Shown in pieces: positions 32,008-32,082 of a stretch of DNA of 32,082 nt. Positions within the stretch are counted from its first letter, which is position 1; the number at the start of each line of letters is the position of its first letter. Made by a program: the position numbers and the translations under genes. The notes under the pieces were generated by a model. That model worked only from the letters and a program-made list of their open reading frames with translations, was not told where the DNA came from and did no database searches. This DNA comes from Phoronis australis (Eukaryota; Phoronida; Phoronidae): the NCBI GenBank assembly GCA_002633005.1, contig NMRA01001228.1, positions 5,606 through 37,687 of the forward strand. The letters are read 5' to 3'.

Positions 32008-32082
32008 CAGGCCCGTAGGAAGGTAAAAATTATTGGGGGGGCACCGACCCTGGTCGATACGTAACTTCTAATTTCGAAACCA
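32008..32082 (+). mobile_element. Probable left end of a G-rich interspersed repeat, cut by the window
   Basis: CAGGCCCGTAGGAAGG followed shortly by a run of seven or more G resembles the ends of short TIR repeats of the same general style as 9665-9980. Only the left end is visible, so neither a TIR pair nor a target duplication can be tested. Confidence 0.35.

Overview
The window looks like AT-rich nuclear DNA from an invertebrate animal. The evidence is GT-AG exons separated by long introns, degenerate non-LTR retrotransposons of animal type, short inverted-repeat DNA transposons, a THAP zinc-finger fragment and many simple repeats. There is no bacterial gene packing, no rRNA and no convincing intact tRNA. 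The phylum cannot be fixed from the sequence; the repeat types fit a marine invertebrate (mollusc, cnidarian, annelid or lower deuterostome).

The best-supported host gene is at the right end on the + strand: the start of a secreted M14-type (carboxypeptidase A/B-like) metallocarboxypeptidase. Exon 30495-30719 carries most of the propeptide, a strikingly lysine-rich activation linker and the first residues of the catalytic domain. Exon 31454-31555 continues the catalytic domain in frame. A small upstream exon at 29640-29712 is phase-compatible. A TATA-driven first exon encoding a signal peptide sits at 6950-7032 with a perfect splice donor. Its intron phase also fits, which would make a first intron of about 22.6 kb holding most of the repeats described here, but that link is an inference. 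The zinc-binding and catalytic residues of the enzyme lie beyond the window.

Layout: 1-900, APE-type LINE remnant (-). 1605-1928, 162-bp tandem pair. 2724-2862 and 5011-5112, inverted copies of a diverged repeat. 5450-6110, LINE C-terminal remnant (-). 6887-7032, TATA box and signal-peptide exon. 7485-8772, remnant of a second LINE type with a nuclease-like tail (-). 9665-9980, short TIR element. 12882-13480, minisatellite and CTG tract. 13683-13748, tRNA-like element. 14011-14185, GAT microsatellite. 16025-16606, LINE RT remnant (+). 20821-21895, two 305-bp direct repeats around a broken THAP domain. 22351-22715, repeats with GCATGCGC cores. 25253-26390, short satellite array split by a TIR element. 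29640 onward, carboxypeptidase exons. 32008 to the end, start of another G-rich repeat.

Most long open frames elsewhere are antisense or simple-sequence artefacts. The stretches between listed features are described as non-coding where nothing could be recognised.
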